DNA of 8,511 bases from DATHCB01 sp035319765 (GCA_035319765.1 DATHCB010000165.1:1-8511), one strand, 5' to 3'. Counted from the stretch's first letter, positions 1 through 6,305 are shown. Notes: a model not told the origin generated them from the sequence alone. Numbers and translations: made by a program.

Positions 1-474
1 TCCTATCATCGCTAGCCCGATGATGTCAGCAAATTTTGCCAGTCTAAGGAAGTGCTTGCGTCGCGGAATTATTATTTGGAACTGATTAAGGATGCAAAGC
101 CTTGGGATTCGGAGCAGGCGTGCAGCTGCCAATGGAGAAACCCTAGTATCTGATACGACAACATCTGGTTTGAAATGTTGCATTATCCTGACTTCTGCTC
201 CAATTTGCCTCAATAACTTGAATGAAGCTAAGAATAGTTCAGGGTTCGCCACTGTCTGCTTGAAATCCACTGTTCCGTCAGGTCTGACTTTGAACCCAAT
301 TGGCGGTGCTCTTGCGTATGGAAAGCCTTCTTGTCTTGCATAGACGACTCCGTCCGTGTAGGTTGAGAACAGAACCTGAGCATCAGTTTCTTTTTGCAAA
401 AGTGCTTTGGCTATCGGAGCGCATCGAGCAACGTGTCCTAGGCCTATGCCTGCTGGAGAGAACTGGACCTTCAT
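1..474 (-). CDS. GT-B fold glycosyltransferase, N-terminal part (cut by window edge)
   Basis: The minus strand is open from an ATG at 474 to the window edge, giving 158 codons of an incomplete protein. It begins MKVQFSPAGIGLGHVARC, and the glycine-rich GxGLGHxxR loop at residues 9-17 is typical of the acceptor-side domain of MurG/GT28-like and MJ1255-like glycosyltransferases. Further on, FKPDVVVSDTR and AARLLRIPRLCI match the later beta-strands of that Rossmann-like domain. The donor-binding C-terminal domain lies outside the window, so sugar and acceptor cannot be named. The start follows the AMMECR1 stop by 4 bases, so the two are almost certainly one transcript. An open frame on the opposite strand (92-343) is a shadow of this gene. 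Family call fairly sure, substrate unknown. Confidence 0.8.
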   Translation of the reverse strand, partial: MKVQFSPAGIGLGHVARCAPIAKALLQKETDAQVLFSTYTDGVVYARQEGFPYARAPPIGFKVRPDGTVDFKQTVANPELFLASFKLLRQIGAEVRIMQHFKPDVVVSDTRVSPLAAARLLRIPRLCILNQFQIIIPRRKHFLRLAKFADIIGLAMIG

Positions 475-478
475 GACG

Positions 479-1102
479 TCATTGTCCATCCAATTCTTTG
501 CGCTTAATCTTTCCTCCCGGAGCTTCTTCAAATATAATAGCCTGAAACTTGTAGACTTCGGTGTTTTTGAGAAGCCAACTGTCTGGTGGCAAGCCTGCCT
601 TTATGCAGCATTGGCACAGAAATTCTTCTTCGTCCCATCGCCATTCTATTGGCACTTGGGGAAGCAGCAAGCCCTTGCACGGACCGTTTTCTATTATCAA
701 CCCGTCTTTTCCAACCTTGATTTGCGAGATATATTCTTTTAGGTTTTTCACTCTTACTTGTTCCGGAGGGGTGAGCACACTGACTTCAAAGACGACGTTG
801 TCTAATTCCTTTAACGAGAGTGGGGAGAATCTCGGGTCCTGCGTTGCTGAGTTTATTGCAGATTCAATTACTGCTTGAGCCAAAATTGTTGTAGGGTAAG
901 GGTAGCCAATGCATCCTCTCAGTTCCTTATTTTGACCTTTGATGCTGTTGATTGTCACGAAAACGCCGCACTTTTGCAGAAGTTTTTGCGGAGTGTCTTT
1001 CGGAGGGGTAATCATCTTTTCGTTTTTTAAGTATTCTCTGACGGCTTTTCGAGCAAGTTGGACTAAGTATTCGCCTTCTTCCTGGCTTAGCTGAAAGGTC
1101 AA
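479..1102 (-). CDS. AMMECR1 domain protein
   Basis: This 207-residue protein matches the AMMECR1 family (TIGR00296 type), conserved in archaea and eukaryotes and without a settled biochemical role. The hallmark LRGCIG motif is at residues 61-66, followed by a Tyr-Pro rich turn, and a DPRFSPLS segment at about 88-95 is also typical. Length is usual for archaeal members (about 190-210). The start is TTG at 1102. No ATG or GTG is available in frame between it and an upstream stop near 1163, and GGAGAAAGGG lies about 10-15 bases ahead. It sits 97 bases downstream of psmB, with its own TATA-like box and a T-tract between them, so it probably heads its own transcript with the glycosyltransferase. 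Function beyond the family name is unknown. Confidence 0.9.
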   Translation of the reverse strand: MTFQLSQEEGEYLVQLARKAVREYLKNEKMITPPKDTPQKLLQKCGVFVTINSIKGQNKELRGCIGYPYPTTILAQAVIESAINSATQDPRFSPLSLKELDNVVFEVSVLTPPEQVRVKNLKEYISQIKVGKDGLIIENGPCKGLLLPQVPIEWRWDEEEFLCQCCIKAGLPPDSWLLKNTEVYKFQAIIFEEAPGGKIKRKELDGQ

Positions 1103-1144
1103 CGCGTTTGTCCCTTTCTCCGTTGGGATGTATCCTTTGTAGAG

Positions 1145-1153
1145 ACTTAAACT
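1145..1153 (-). promoter_or_regulatory. TATA-like box for AMMECR1-glycosyltransferase operon
   Basis: AGTTTAAGT on the minus strand, centred 47 bases before the TTG start. This would place transcription start near 1123 and leave a leader of about 20 bases that includes the GGAGAAAGGG ribosome-binding stretch. Judged by eye only. Confidence 0.35.
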
Positions 1154-1180
1154 TATCCATGCTCAATTATTTGAGAACGA

Positions 1181-1192
1181 AGAAAAAAATAA
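1181..1192 (-). terminator. T-tract terminator after psmB
   Basis: On the minus strand the psmB stop at 1200 is followed within about 10 bases by a run of seven T within TTATTTTTTTC. This is the usual form of an archaeal intrinsic terminator, with no stem required. Confidence 0.5.
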
Positions 1193-1199
1193 GTAAGTC

Positions 1200-1817
1200 T
1201 TAGAACGGTGTAGTTTCTTCTTCGATGCCCTTCTTGGAAATTATGAGAAGGTCTACGCCGTTGCCACTCAGGGCATCTCTACTTATGGCGGATCTTATCG
1301 CTCTAGCAACTAGGTCTTTGACTTCTTTGAGCGTCATATTTTCTTTGAATTCTTCTTCAAGTACTCCTATTGCGATTTCCGCGCCTGTGCCTACAACAGC
1401 GTACTTGTCGGATATGAGAGAGCCGAGCACGTCTAGGACGTATAGTGATGGGCCTTCATCGTCGATTCCCGCCACTATCGTTTGCGTGATTAACGGCATG
1501 AATCGGGAGTTGAAAAGGACGTTTGCAATGAGCTTTGCTGTTGCTCTTACAGTGATGGGTCTGTTTGAGTCTAACCTGTAGAGATTGGCATATGCTTCTA
1601 CATCTCGGACTAGGCTCTGCATGTCTGAAACAAGTCCTGCGCATGCGGCGCCTATCGTATCTGTGATCTTGAAGACTTTCTTCCCGCCTTTGCTGATAAT
1701 GAAAGCGCCGTATGATACTCGCTTCTCGGCGGCAAGGATTACACCGTCTTTGAAGACTACGCCAATCGTGGTTGCACCTGGAATGTACATGTACGGATAC
1801 TGTGCTTGATCGGTCAT
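1200..1817 (-). CDS. psmB: 20S proteasome beta subunit, probably non-catalytic (Thr1 replaced by Ala)
   Basis: About 205 residues, the normal length for an archaeal beta subunit of the 20S core particle, the barrel protease of the cytoplasm. The ATTIGVVFKDGVILAAEKR stretch aligns without gaps to TTTVGITLKDAVIMATERR at the mature N-terminus of the Thermoplasma subunit. The glycine before the cleavage point, Glu17 and Lys33 (mature numbering) are kept, and so is the RDxxSG motif near the C-terminus. Position 1 is Ala (codon GCA), not the catalytic Thr, so self-cleavage and peptide hydrolysis by the normal route are not expected. Crenarchaeal genomes often pair such an inactive subunit with an active one, and none is visible here. 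The frame also opens at GTG 1826; ATG 1817 was preferred, and both are possible. It is divergent from ogt across a short intergenic region with a TATA-like box on each strand. Confidence 0.9.
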   Translation of the reverse strand: MTDQAQYPYMYIPGATTIGVVFKDGVILAAEKRVSYGAFIISKGGKKVFKITDTIGAACAGLVSDMQSLVRDVEAYANLYRLDSNRPITVRATAKLIANVLFNSRFMPLITQTIVAGIDDEGPSLYVLDVLGSLISDKYAVVGTGAEIAIGVLEEEFKENMTLKEVKDLVARAIRSAISRDALSGNGVDLLIISKKGIEEETTPF

Positions 1818-1853
1818 TCTTCCCACATTCTCTTGCTGTAGTATTTTGGCTGT

Positions 1854-1861
1854 CTATTAAA
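1854..1861 (-). promoter_or_regulatory. TATA-like box for psmB
   Basis: TTTAATAG on the minus strand, centred 31 bases before GTG 1826 and 40 before ATG 1817. Transcription would start near 1831, leaving a leader of only about 5-14 bases. Confidence 0.4.
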
Positions 1862-1873
1862 CGTATCACAGAC

Positions 1874-1881
1874 TTTAAAAA
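1874..1881 (+). promoter_or_regulatory. TATA-like box for ogt
   Basis: TTTAAAAA centred about 36 bases before the ogt ATG, predicting a start near 1903 and a leader of about 10 bases. It lies back to back with the psmB promoter. Confidence 0.5.
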
Positions 1882-1912
1882 CTTTCAGACGAATAGGCAT
1901 ACCTAGGCTCTA

Positions 1913-2497
1913 ATGATGTTGAACGTCTACTGCGAGAGAATCGGTCAAACATGGTATGGAGCGGTGTTTGATGGAACCAAAGTTGTGGCAACCAATTTCG
2001 CAAGAAGTAAAGAAGACGCCTTGAGACCCATTTGCAAGGGCTTACCGTACGAAGCGCCCTTCGAAACGATTGAGAAACCGAGCGCATTATCCATGGAAGT
2101 ATTTAGAGCGATGAGTGCCATCTTGGATGGGAGGGATGTTTCTTTCAATTTTGAATTGGACATGAGTCGCATTCCACGAACTACACGGCGGGTCTTGGAA
2201 TTGATGTCGCTGATTCCAACGGGCTACGCCGCTACGTACGGTGGGTTAGCTAAAGTCTCTGGAACGGGACCGCGTGTTGCAGGTCATGCATGCGCTACGA
2301 ATCCTTTTCCGCCGATAGTACCTTGCCACAGGGTGGTGGCGCGAGATCTTAGCCTTGGAGGATATGGTGGAGGCTTGAAGCTGAAATGGGAAATCCTGCG
2401 GAAGGAAGATCGTGGGTTCAAGGATGTGTCAAACGTCAAGATCAGTGGGAAATTGTTGCCGCTGTTTCCGATAAGCTGCCTTAAACCTCCTGCTTAA
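1913..2497 (+). CDS. ogt: methylated-DNA--protein-cysteine methyltransferase
   Basis: 194 residues. The protein repairs O6-alkylguanine in DNA by moving the alkyl group to its own cysteine, a one-time reaction that inactivates it. The active-site block IVPCHRVV is present with the acceptor at Cys138. Before it come the Arg finger position (Arg121 in GPRVAGHA) and the Asn of the ATNPFP turn, which forms the Asn hinge of the family. IPTGYAATYGGLAK at 101-114 is the helix leading into the DNA-binding helix-turn-helix. A divergent N-terminal half (about 1-85) is usual for archaeal Ogt. After the domain ends near residue 170 there is an unconserved-looking tail of about 25 residues. Two ATGs stand in tandem at 1913 and 1916, and either could be the start. 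nadM follows in the same direction after 37-46 bases. Confidence 0.93.
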   Translation: MMLNVYCERIGQTWYGAVFDGTKVVATNFARSKEDALRPICKGLPYEAPFETIEKPSALSMEVFRAMSAILDGRDVSFNFELDMSRIPRTTRRVLELMSLIPTGYAATYGGLAKVSGTGPRVAGHACATNPFPPIVPCHRVVARDLSLGGYGGGLKLKWEILRKEDRGFKDVSNVKISGKLLPLFPISCLKPPA

Positions 2498-2543
2498 CGG
2501 TAAACGCTTAGTTCAAAACTGAAATTTAGAAGGCTTGAGTTTA

Positions 2544-3080
2544 ATGGTTAAACGTGGACTTTTCGTGGGGCGTTTTCAACCATTCCATAACGGGCATATG
2601 GAAGTGATTAAAGGCATTCTCAGAAAAGTAGATGAAATCGTGATTGTTATCGGCAGTGCTCAACATAGTCATCGTCTAGACAACCCATTTACGGCCGGTG
2701 AGCGGGCCGTGATGATTAGGCGAGCTTTGGATGAGGCAGGAATCCCCATTTCAAGGCTGTGGATTATTCCTATTGCCGATGTCCAGGTACACATGCTCTG
2801 GGTCGCAAAGGTGGTCGGCTTCACGCCTAAATTTTCAGTCGTTTATTCTAATGAACCTTTAACAAGGCGACTCTTTATGGAAGCGAATTTCAAAGTCAGG
2901 TCTATACCTTTCTACAAGAGGACTGTCTACTCATCGACTGAGATTCGCCAAATGATGCTGGCAAATGATAACTGGAAAGCACTTGTGCCTAAAAGTGTCG
3001 CAACTTACATTTTGGAAATAGACGGCGTTGAACGTCTCCGAGACTTGGCAAAAACCGACAAGGTTCAAAAGGAAGAGTAG
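2544..3080 (+). CDS. nadM: nicotinamide-nucleotide adenylyltransferase (archaeal NadM type)
   Basis: Makes NAD+ from NMN and ATP in the cytoplasm. Counting from ATG 2544, GLFVGRFQPFHNGH carries the nucleotidyltransferase HxGH motif at residues 15-18. IVIGSAQ..SH and NPFTAGER follow, and the second signature SSTEIR is at about 130-135. Length of 178 residues fits the archaeal family (about 165-185). The frame also opens at TTG 2535, but AGAAGG ends only about 3 bases before that codon and about 11 before the ATG. Homologues also begin just before RGLFVGRFQPFH, so ATG 2544 is preferred. Short spacing to ogt suggests one transcript. The stop codon is one base from the stop of the opposing DUF62 gene. 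Confidence 0.94.
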   Translation: MVKRGLFVGRFQPFHNGHMEVIKGILRKVDEIVIVIGSAQHSHRLDNPFTAGERAVMIRRALDEAGIPISRLWIIPIADVQVHMLWVAKVVGFTPKFSVVYSNEPLTRRLFMEANFKVRSIPFYKRTVYSSTEIRQMMLANDNWKALVPKSVATYILEIDGVERLRDLAKTDKVQKEE

Positions 3081-3081
3081 T

Positions 3082-3879
3082 CTAGACGGAGCGTAATTGT
3101 ATGGTCATTCCCCTCTTTGCATTCAGCTTCTTGGCAGCGCTGCCTTGATTTATAGCGACTTCGAGGAATCCGTGTCCACCTACTAGGGCTAGTAATTCGT
3201 TAACCTCCACTTTCCCATACGCTGAGCAGTATTTTAGTCGTGCATTTGTCCTATCTAGCTTGATATTCAGATAATCGCCTTCTTTAACGCGAATCTCGCC
3301 GAGTTGTTTTGCAGAAATGTTCGTTATTATGCTGTCGAAGTCGTCGATATGCAGCACTTCACCCTTGATCTCTCTAGTGCCTATCACTGGTTCGACAAAC
3401 TCTGGAACAATATAATCATCGATTTCCGCACCCGCTTCTGAGGGCGCGCGGCCTCCCGCCAAATGAGCCGCAACCGGTGCAAAAACGTCCCTACCGTGAA
3501 ACGTTTTCGAGACTCCTCTTAGCATAAACTCGGCGTTGCTGATAGCATAGACATGTCTTATGCCTACTCTTCTTGCGGCAAGCATCAATAATCCATTATC
3601 AGGACCCACGAACAAGCCATGCCTTGTCTCAACAACTATTGAGCGACGTCGTGTGCCAACGCCTGGATCCACTACTGCAACATGCACCGTTCCCTTCGGA
3701 AAGCGCGATGTTGCGGAAGCCAAAACGAATGCGCCCATGCGCACGTCGAATTTTGTGATTAAATGACTTATGTCTACAATTTGCGCGTTTCCACATATGC
3801 TCAAGATAACCGCTTTCATCTCAGCGACGTAGGAATCTTTTAGACCAAAATCGGAGAGTAAACTAACTATAGGTCGCAA
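3082..3879 (-). CDS. S-adenosylmethionine hydroxide adenosyltransferase (DUF62 / SAM hydrolase)
   Basis: 265 residues, full length for the family that splits SAM into adenosine and methionine using water, and is related to bacterial fluorinase and chlorinase. SDFGLKDSYVAEMKAVI at 9-25 is the N-terminal SAM-binding signature. The Asp-Arg-His triad of the hydrolase branch is readable as Asp71 in VVDPGVG, Arg78 seven residues on, and His128 in TFHGRDVFAPVAAHLA. FVGPDNGLL at about 90-98 is also conserved. The C-terminal third is the small beta-barrel domain. The start is TTG (3879): the frame is closed by TAG a few codons upstream and no ATG lies near the conserved N-terminus. A good TATA box lies about 37 bases upstream. 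The role may be control of the SAM/methionine pool, but this is not proven for archaea. Confidence 0.92.
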   Translation of the reverse strand: MRPIVSLLSDFGLKDSYVAEMKAVILSICGNAQIVDISHLITKFDVRMGAFVLASATSRFPKGTVHVAVVDPGVGTRRRSIVVETRHGLFVGPDNGLLMLAARRVGIRHVYAISNAEFMLRGVSKTFHGRDVFAPVAAHLAGGRAPSEAGAEIDDYIVPEFVEPVIGTREIKGEVLHIDDFDSIITNISAKQLGEIRVKEGDYLNIKLDRTNARLKYCSAYGKVEVNELLALVGGHGFLEVAINQGSAAKKLNAKRGMTIQLRSV

Positions 3880-3910
3880 GTCACTCTACGATGAAACAAG
3901 ACGGGTCAAT

Positions 3911-3920
3911 AATATTTAAG
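3911..3920 (-). promoter_or_regulatory. TATA box for the DUF62 gene
   Basis: CTTAAATATT on the minus strand, centred about 37 bases before TTG 3879. It matches the archaeal TTTAWATA form well and predicts a start near 3890 with a leader of about 11 bases. Confidence 0.55.
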
Positions 3921-3928
3921 CCATCCTT

Positions 3929-3937
3929 GCGCGCGCT
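3929..3937 (+). repeat. GCGCGCGCT motif, copy 1
   Basis: First of three same-direction copies of GCGCGCGCT in otherwise AT-richer DNA. Copies 1 and 2 share TGCGCGCGCT (10 bases) and lie either side of the broken gene pair at 4001-4438. Confidence 0.4.
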
Positions 3938-4000
3938 ATTTGACTTTTGAAAAAATAGACCAAGCGCGTTAACCAATGATTATTAAGAGACGAAAAGAAG

Positions 4001-4230
4001 ATGCTGAAAGGTTACGTAGTAATTGTTGGCAGAGTCGGTATAATTCAACTGCTTACTGGAATAGTTATCCCACAAGTTGGGCACTTTAGGTATTCAGTAC
4101 ACACAAACCGCTTAGCTAGTAGTTTGGCAACTATCTTGGGGGAGGATTAACGGTTGTTGGATTCATTTTTGTTCTTATATTTATTATCGGATTTTTATTA
4201 AACGAGAGAAGACATGGGAGCCCAGGATGA
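4001..4230 (+). pseudogene. small membrane protein gene, frame broken (-1)
   Basis: ATG 4001, preceded by the purine-rich GAAAAGAAG, opens a 49-residue frame starting MLKGYVVIVGRVGIIQLL and stopping at TAA 4148. At the run of five G (4138-4142) the frame one base back continues without a stop through a strongly hydrophobic helix (VVGFIFVLIFIIGFLLNERR) to TGA 4228. Read together this is a protein of about 75 residues with two membrane segments and a basic C-terminal end. One missing G in the run would explain the break. Alternatives are a sequencing error in the homopolymer or programmed -1 slippage. The family is not recognised. The end overlaps the start of the next broken gene as ATGA, so the pair was once an operon. 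Confidence 0.5.
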
Positions 4231-4438
4231 TTCGGATGTAAATTCCTTCAACCAATGAGCGTGCCCTCGCTTTTGTCGTTCTCGCAATCTCGTTTCTTAT
4301 TGTTGGACTTGTTTGTTTCTTAGAAATTCGTAGGTTGCCTCTGGGCTTTTGTTGGCTTCGCTTTTCTGGTTGTTGATTGCGTTGTTCTATCTGACGAGGG
4401 AGTATAGAGAAAGAACACGTAAGATCTTGACCGTTTAA
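4227..4438 (+). pseudogene. second small membrane protein gene, nonsense and frameshift
   Basis: ATG 4227 overlaps the stop of the previous broken gene. Its frame meets TAA after four codons (4239). Past that stop the same frame gives a hydrophobic helix (ALAFVVLAISFLIVGLVCFLEIRR). Near 4334-4376 the reading must move to another frame to continue with VASGLLLASLFWLLIALFYL, then a charged tail TREYRERTRKILTV and TAA at 4436. The reconstructed product is a two-helix membrane protein of about 70 residues resembling its neighbour in layout. Two separate lesions make sequencing error a poorer explanation here than real decay. Family unknown. Confidence 0.5.
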
Positions 4439-4449
4439 TCATGCATAAT

Positions 4450-4458
4450 GCGCGCGCT
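4450..4458 (+). repeat. GCGCGCGCT motif, copy 2
   Basis: Second copy. It shares one extra base on the left (T) with copy 1 and one on the right (G) with copy 3. It lies just after the second broken gene. Confidence 0.4.
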
Positions 4459-4496
4459 GCTTAAATGATAATGGCCCGTCGGGGTTAGCACACTTG

Positions 4497-4502
4497 AAAA
4501 AA
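4497..4502 (-). terminator. T-tract terminator after the flavodoxin gene
   Basis: Six T in a row on the minus strand (GGGATTTTTTC), about 60 bases past the flavodoxin stop. An imperfect 8-bp stem lies between them at about 4524-4548. Together they are a plausible terminator. Confidence 0.35.
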
Positions 4503-4562
4503 TCCCATCTTAGAGAGTGAGAGAGAATCTCAAGTCCTGAGGTTTTCTGGCGTAGGGTGCGA

Positions 4563-4988
4563 TCATTCAGCTAGCTTATTTCCTAAGGTTTCAGCCCAAG
4601 AACGGATTTTTGCTGGGTCAACGTTGTTAAAGATTGTTTTGCCCAGTATTTTCCTCGGATAGTGTGCTAAGACTTCGGTGATGTATTTTGTGCATGATTT
4701 TTCGTAGTTTTTTGGATCTCCTGCTCCACCGCAAGATACGAAGAAGGCTACTTTTCTGGTGCCGAAATCTTGCTTGAGAAACCTTAGAGCTTCGCGGTAG
4801 ACTTTTCCAGCCCGTACACCTGCACCGATGATGATGTTTTCGTACAGAGCAGGATTCGGAGAATCTTTTCTTAAATTGACAAGATCAACTTCCAATCCAT
4901 ACTTGTCCTTTAATACATCCAGAATCATCTGGGCCGCTTGTTCCGCTGCACCACTCTTGCTTGCATAAACTATCAACGTTTTCCCCAT
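4563..4988 (-). CDS. flavodoxin-like protein (Flavodoxin_5 / HemG-like domain)
   Basis: 141 residues forming a single flavodoxin fold that should bind FMN. The first strand and phosphate loop are LIVYASKSGAAEQAAQ (residues 5-20). The middle strand ends in IIIGAGVRAGKVYREALRFL (about 53-71), and the fourth strand and FMN loop are VAFFVSCGGAGDP (about 79-91). This layout is closest to the Flavodoxin_5 group, which includes menaquinone-dependent protoporphyrinogen oxidase HemG. However, that enzyme is longer (about 170-180) and no other haem gene is near, so a general electron-transfer flavodoxin is equally likely. It stands alone on its strand, with ATG 4988 and no clear Shine-Dalgarno. AT-rich boxes at about 5018-5037 may serve as promoter. 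No membrane segment. Confidence 0.8.
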   Translation of the reverse strand: MGKTLIVYASKSGAAEQAAQMILDVLKDKYGLEVDLVNLRKDSPNPALYENIIIGAGVRAGKVYREALRFLKQDFGTRKVAFFVSCGGAGDPKNYEKSCTKYITEVLAHYPRKILGKTIFNNVDPAKIRSWAETLGNKLAE

Positions 4989-5056
4989 CTTGTAACCAAC
5001 CTTACGCTATTCAAAAAGGAATATTTCTCAAAAAGCTTATGGTACGTACGCTGTGC

Positions 5057-5197
5057 TTACCTAATGAATCCATGTTTTCTAGTCAGATCTTCGAAGTCCT
5101 TGCCTTCTAGAATATTCCAAAGCAATGCGATGTTTATGGCGCGCGCTGACCCGTATCTTTCTGAGCGAGGTTTAGTTGGCGAGGAGCGAAGGCGCAC
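5057..5197 (-). CDS. possible 46-residue protein, unknown
   Basis: A GTG at 5197 opens 46 codons to TAA 5057. The product has a basic N-terminal third (RLRSSPTKPRSERYGSAR) and then an amphipathic, protein-like part: AINIALLWNILEGKDFED followed by LTRKHGFIR. Support comes from a consensus TATA box (TTTATAAAT) centred 38 bases upstream, which predicts a leader of about 11 bases. Against it are the short length and the GTG start. The antisense frame (to 5255) is also open, and a TGA at 5213 closes this frame upstream. It could be the tail of a decayed gene. No family recognised. Confidence 0.35.
   Translation of the reverse strand: MRLRSSPTKPRSERYGSARAINIALLWNILEGKDFEDLTRKHGFIR
5139..5147 (+). 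repeat. GCGCGCGCT motif, copy 3
   Basis: Third copy; GCGCGCGCTG (10 bases) is shared with copy 2. It lies inside the possible 46-residue gene, where on the minus strand it encodes the Ser-Ala-Arg-Ala stretch. Confidence 0.35.
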
Positions 5198-5230
5198 GTA
5201 TTGGGCTCTATTTCATGCTTGGAAGAGGGC

Positions 5231-5239
5231 ATTTATAAA
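5231..5239 (-). promoter_or_regulatory. consensus TATA box TTTATAAAT
   Basis: TTTATAAAT on the minus strand. The core TTTATAAA is palindromic, so direction is set only by what lies downstream. On the minus strand it fits the small frame starting at GTG 5197; on the plus strand no reading frame follows. Confidence 0.4.
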
Positions 5240-5321
5240 CTTCGTCGAGGAATAGTCTTGTTCTCGTGCCCGCGCGGTAGCTCTTTCGCGCATTTTTCGT
5301 GTTAACGAGAGTGCGGCAGAG

Positions 5322-6137
5322 TTATTTGTTTTGGTTTTGAATGCCTCTCTGAAAATTGCCGATGCTTTTCTCGATTCTTTCGAGATATGTGCGAAGATAG
5401 TCAGCACGTATTATTTCGATATGAAATCTGGAATTATTATGGCTCACTAAGTAATAGAGGCCTTCGCTCTCGGTGAGATTCTTGTTTTGATATACATAAA
5501 GTTGGCCATCAAAAACGATTACTGGCTTGAGAAGGATGCAATGTAGAATTTCTATCGAATCTTGTTCAAGCTTGCGCTTTAGGTCTACTAGTGCCTTGCA
5601 GACTTGCATTCGAGCCTTGTGTATGCTATACCCCTTGCCATTGGTGAAGGGTTCATAGGCTATTGTAGCCAATCTTTCAAAAATAGCTGGGCGGGCAAGT
5701 TCTTGCCTAAACCCTAAAATGAGGTCTGTGTCTTTTTCTTCAAGAGTGCCGCGAAATTCTTCTGGATAATTCAGTTGTTCTATTTTGTCTTCGTGTACTT
5801 GGGCATTAATCGATAAACTTTGCTCTATTTGTTTCTTGTCAGTATCAGAGGCGTAGAACACCCATGGTTTGATGCTCTTTTTGCACTCTACAATTAGCCT
5901 CACCTGAAACGCCCAACGATGGGGGTATTTCTTCCAGAGCGCATATGGCATAACTTCAAAATCTTTTACGCTTGCAATATCAACCGTTCTCTGCTTACCT
6001 GCTTCTGCATCAAAATAGGCTTCTTGATTATCAACGATCCATCCATGAGTTTTCAAAATCTCCGTGACCTGTACTTCGAGGGGGAAGCCTTGCTTATCCA
6101 TATCGCTCAGTATTTTCTTAATTACATTATCAGGCAT
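5322..6137 (-). CDS. PD-(D/E)XK nuclease-like protein, unknown family
   Basis: 271 residues, soluble, no signal peptide. The N-terminal 90 residues fit the restriction-endonuclease-like core. A first helix carries Glu21 (GFPLEVQVTEILKTHGW), then comes a strand with Asp53 (RTVDIAS), then a strand ending in Glu84-Cys-Lys86 (LIVECKKS). That is the E...D...ExK catalytic set of Mrr-like and DUF-type nucleases. The remaining two thirds are helical and charged, with VIVFDGQLYVY near residue 210-220 and no recognised domain; they may give target specificity. ATG 6137 has no ribosome-binding site but lies 26 bases from a TATA centre, so the mRNA is probably leaderless. Neighbours (membrane protein, recombinase) suggest mobile cargo, perhaps defence. 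The fold is an inference from the motif; no target can be named. Confidence 0.65.
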   Translation of the reverse strand: MPDNVIKKILSDMDKQGFPLEVQVTEILKTHGWIVDNQEAYFDAEAGKQRTVDIASVKDFEVMPYALWKKYPHRWAFQVRLIVECKKSIKPWVFYASDTDKKQIEQSLSINAQVHEDKIEQLNYPEEFRGTLEEKDTDLILGFRQELARPAIFERLATIAYEPFTNGKGYSIHKARMQVCKALVDLKRKLEQDSIEILHCILLKPVIVFDGQLYVYQNKNLTESEGLYYLVSHNNSRFHIEIIRADYLRTYLERIEKSIGNFQRGIQNQNK

Positions 6138-6158
6138 GACTAAAGCTTTGAGTTATGG

Positions 6159-6167
6159 TAATATATG
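6159..6167 (-). promoter_or_regulatory. TATA box for the PD-(D/E)XK gene
   Basis: CATATATTA on the minus strand, centre 26 bases before ATG 6137. This spacing puts the transcription start on the ATG itself, meaning a leaderless message. Confidence 0.5.
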
Positions 6168-6244
6168 TCTGACTAAAAACGTGTGGAACCAATCCACTTG
6201 CTCGGTTTGAGGGTATCGGCATTGTGTCGGAACGTGGGCATCGA

Positions 6245-6262
6245 GTGAGGCGAAAGCCTCAC
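6245..6262. other. perfect hairpin with GAAA tetraloop
   Basis: GTGAGGC and GCCTCAC form a 7-bp stem closed by GAAA, a stable GNRA-type loop when read on the plus strand. It lies between two divergent genes, so it is not an obvious terminator. Confidence 0.5.
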
Positions 6263-6283
6263 GAGTCATTTACGCTTTCTGTG

Positions 6284-6298
6284 CACGCTTACAGCGTG
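6284..6298. other. second perfect hairpin
   Basis: CACGCT and AGCGTG pair over 6 bp around a 3-base loop, 21 bases after the GAAA hairpin. The pair may be part of a small structured RNA or a protein-binding site. Confidence 0.4.
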
Positions 6299-6305
6299 AA
6301 TTAAT

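Noticed and set aside
927..1166. Minus-strand frame starting MSMDKFKSLQRIHPNGERDKR with a real ATG
   Set aside because: It overlaps the first 175 bases of AMMECR1 in another frame, has low-complexity basic composition and resembles no family; AMMECR1 homology covers this DNA.
4461..4545. Box C/D-like sRNA (ATGATAA near 4465, CTGA near 4538)
   Set aside because: The C box is a poor match and no C'/D' pair with proper spacing was found.
4938..5255. 105-residue plus-strand frame
   Set aside because: It starts inside the flavodoxin gene on the opposite strand, and the segment looks antisense in composition.
5266..5307. GCGCG...CGCGC stem followed by a T-tract on the plus strand, terminator-like
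   Set aside because: No plus-strand gene ends nearby, so the match is probably incidental.
5213..5407. 64-residue minus-strand frame in line with the small 46-codon frame, separated by a single TGA (possible readthrough or selenocysteine)
   Set aside because: Its upstream part overlaps the end of the PD-(D/E)XK gene, the composition is shadow-like, and there is no selenocysteine-type structure I can point to after the TGA.
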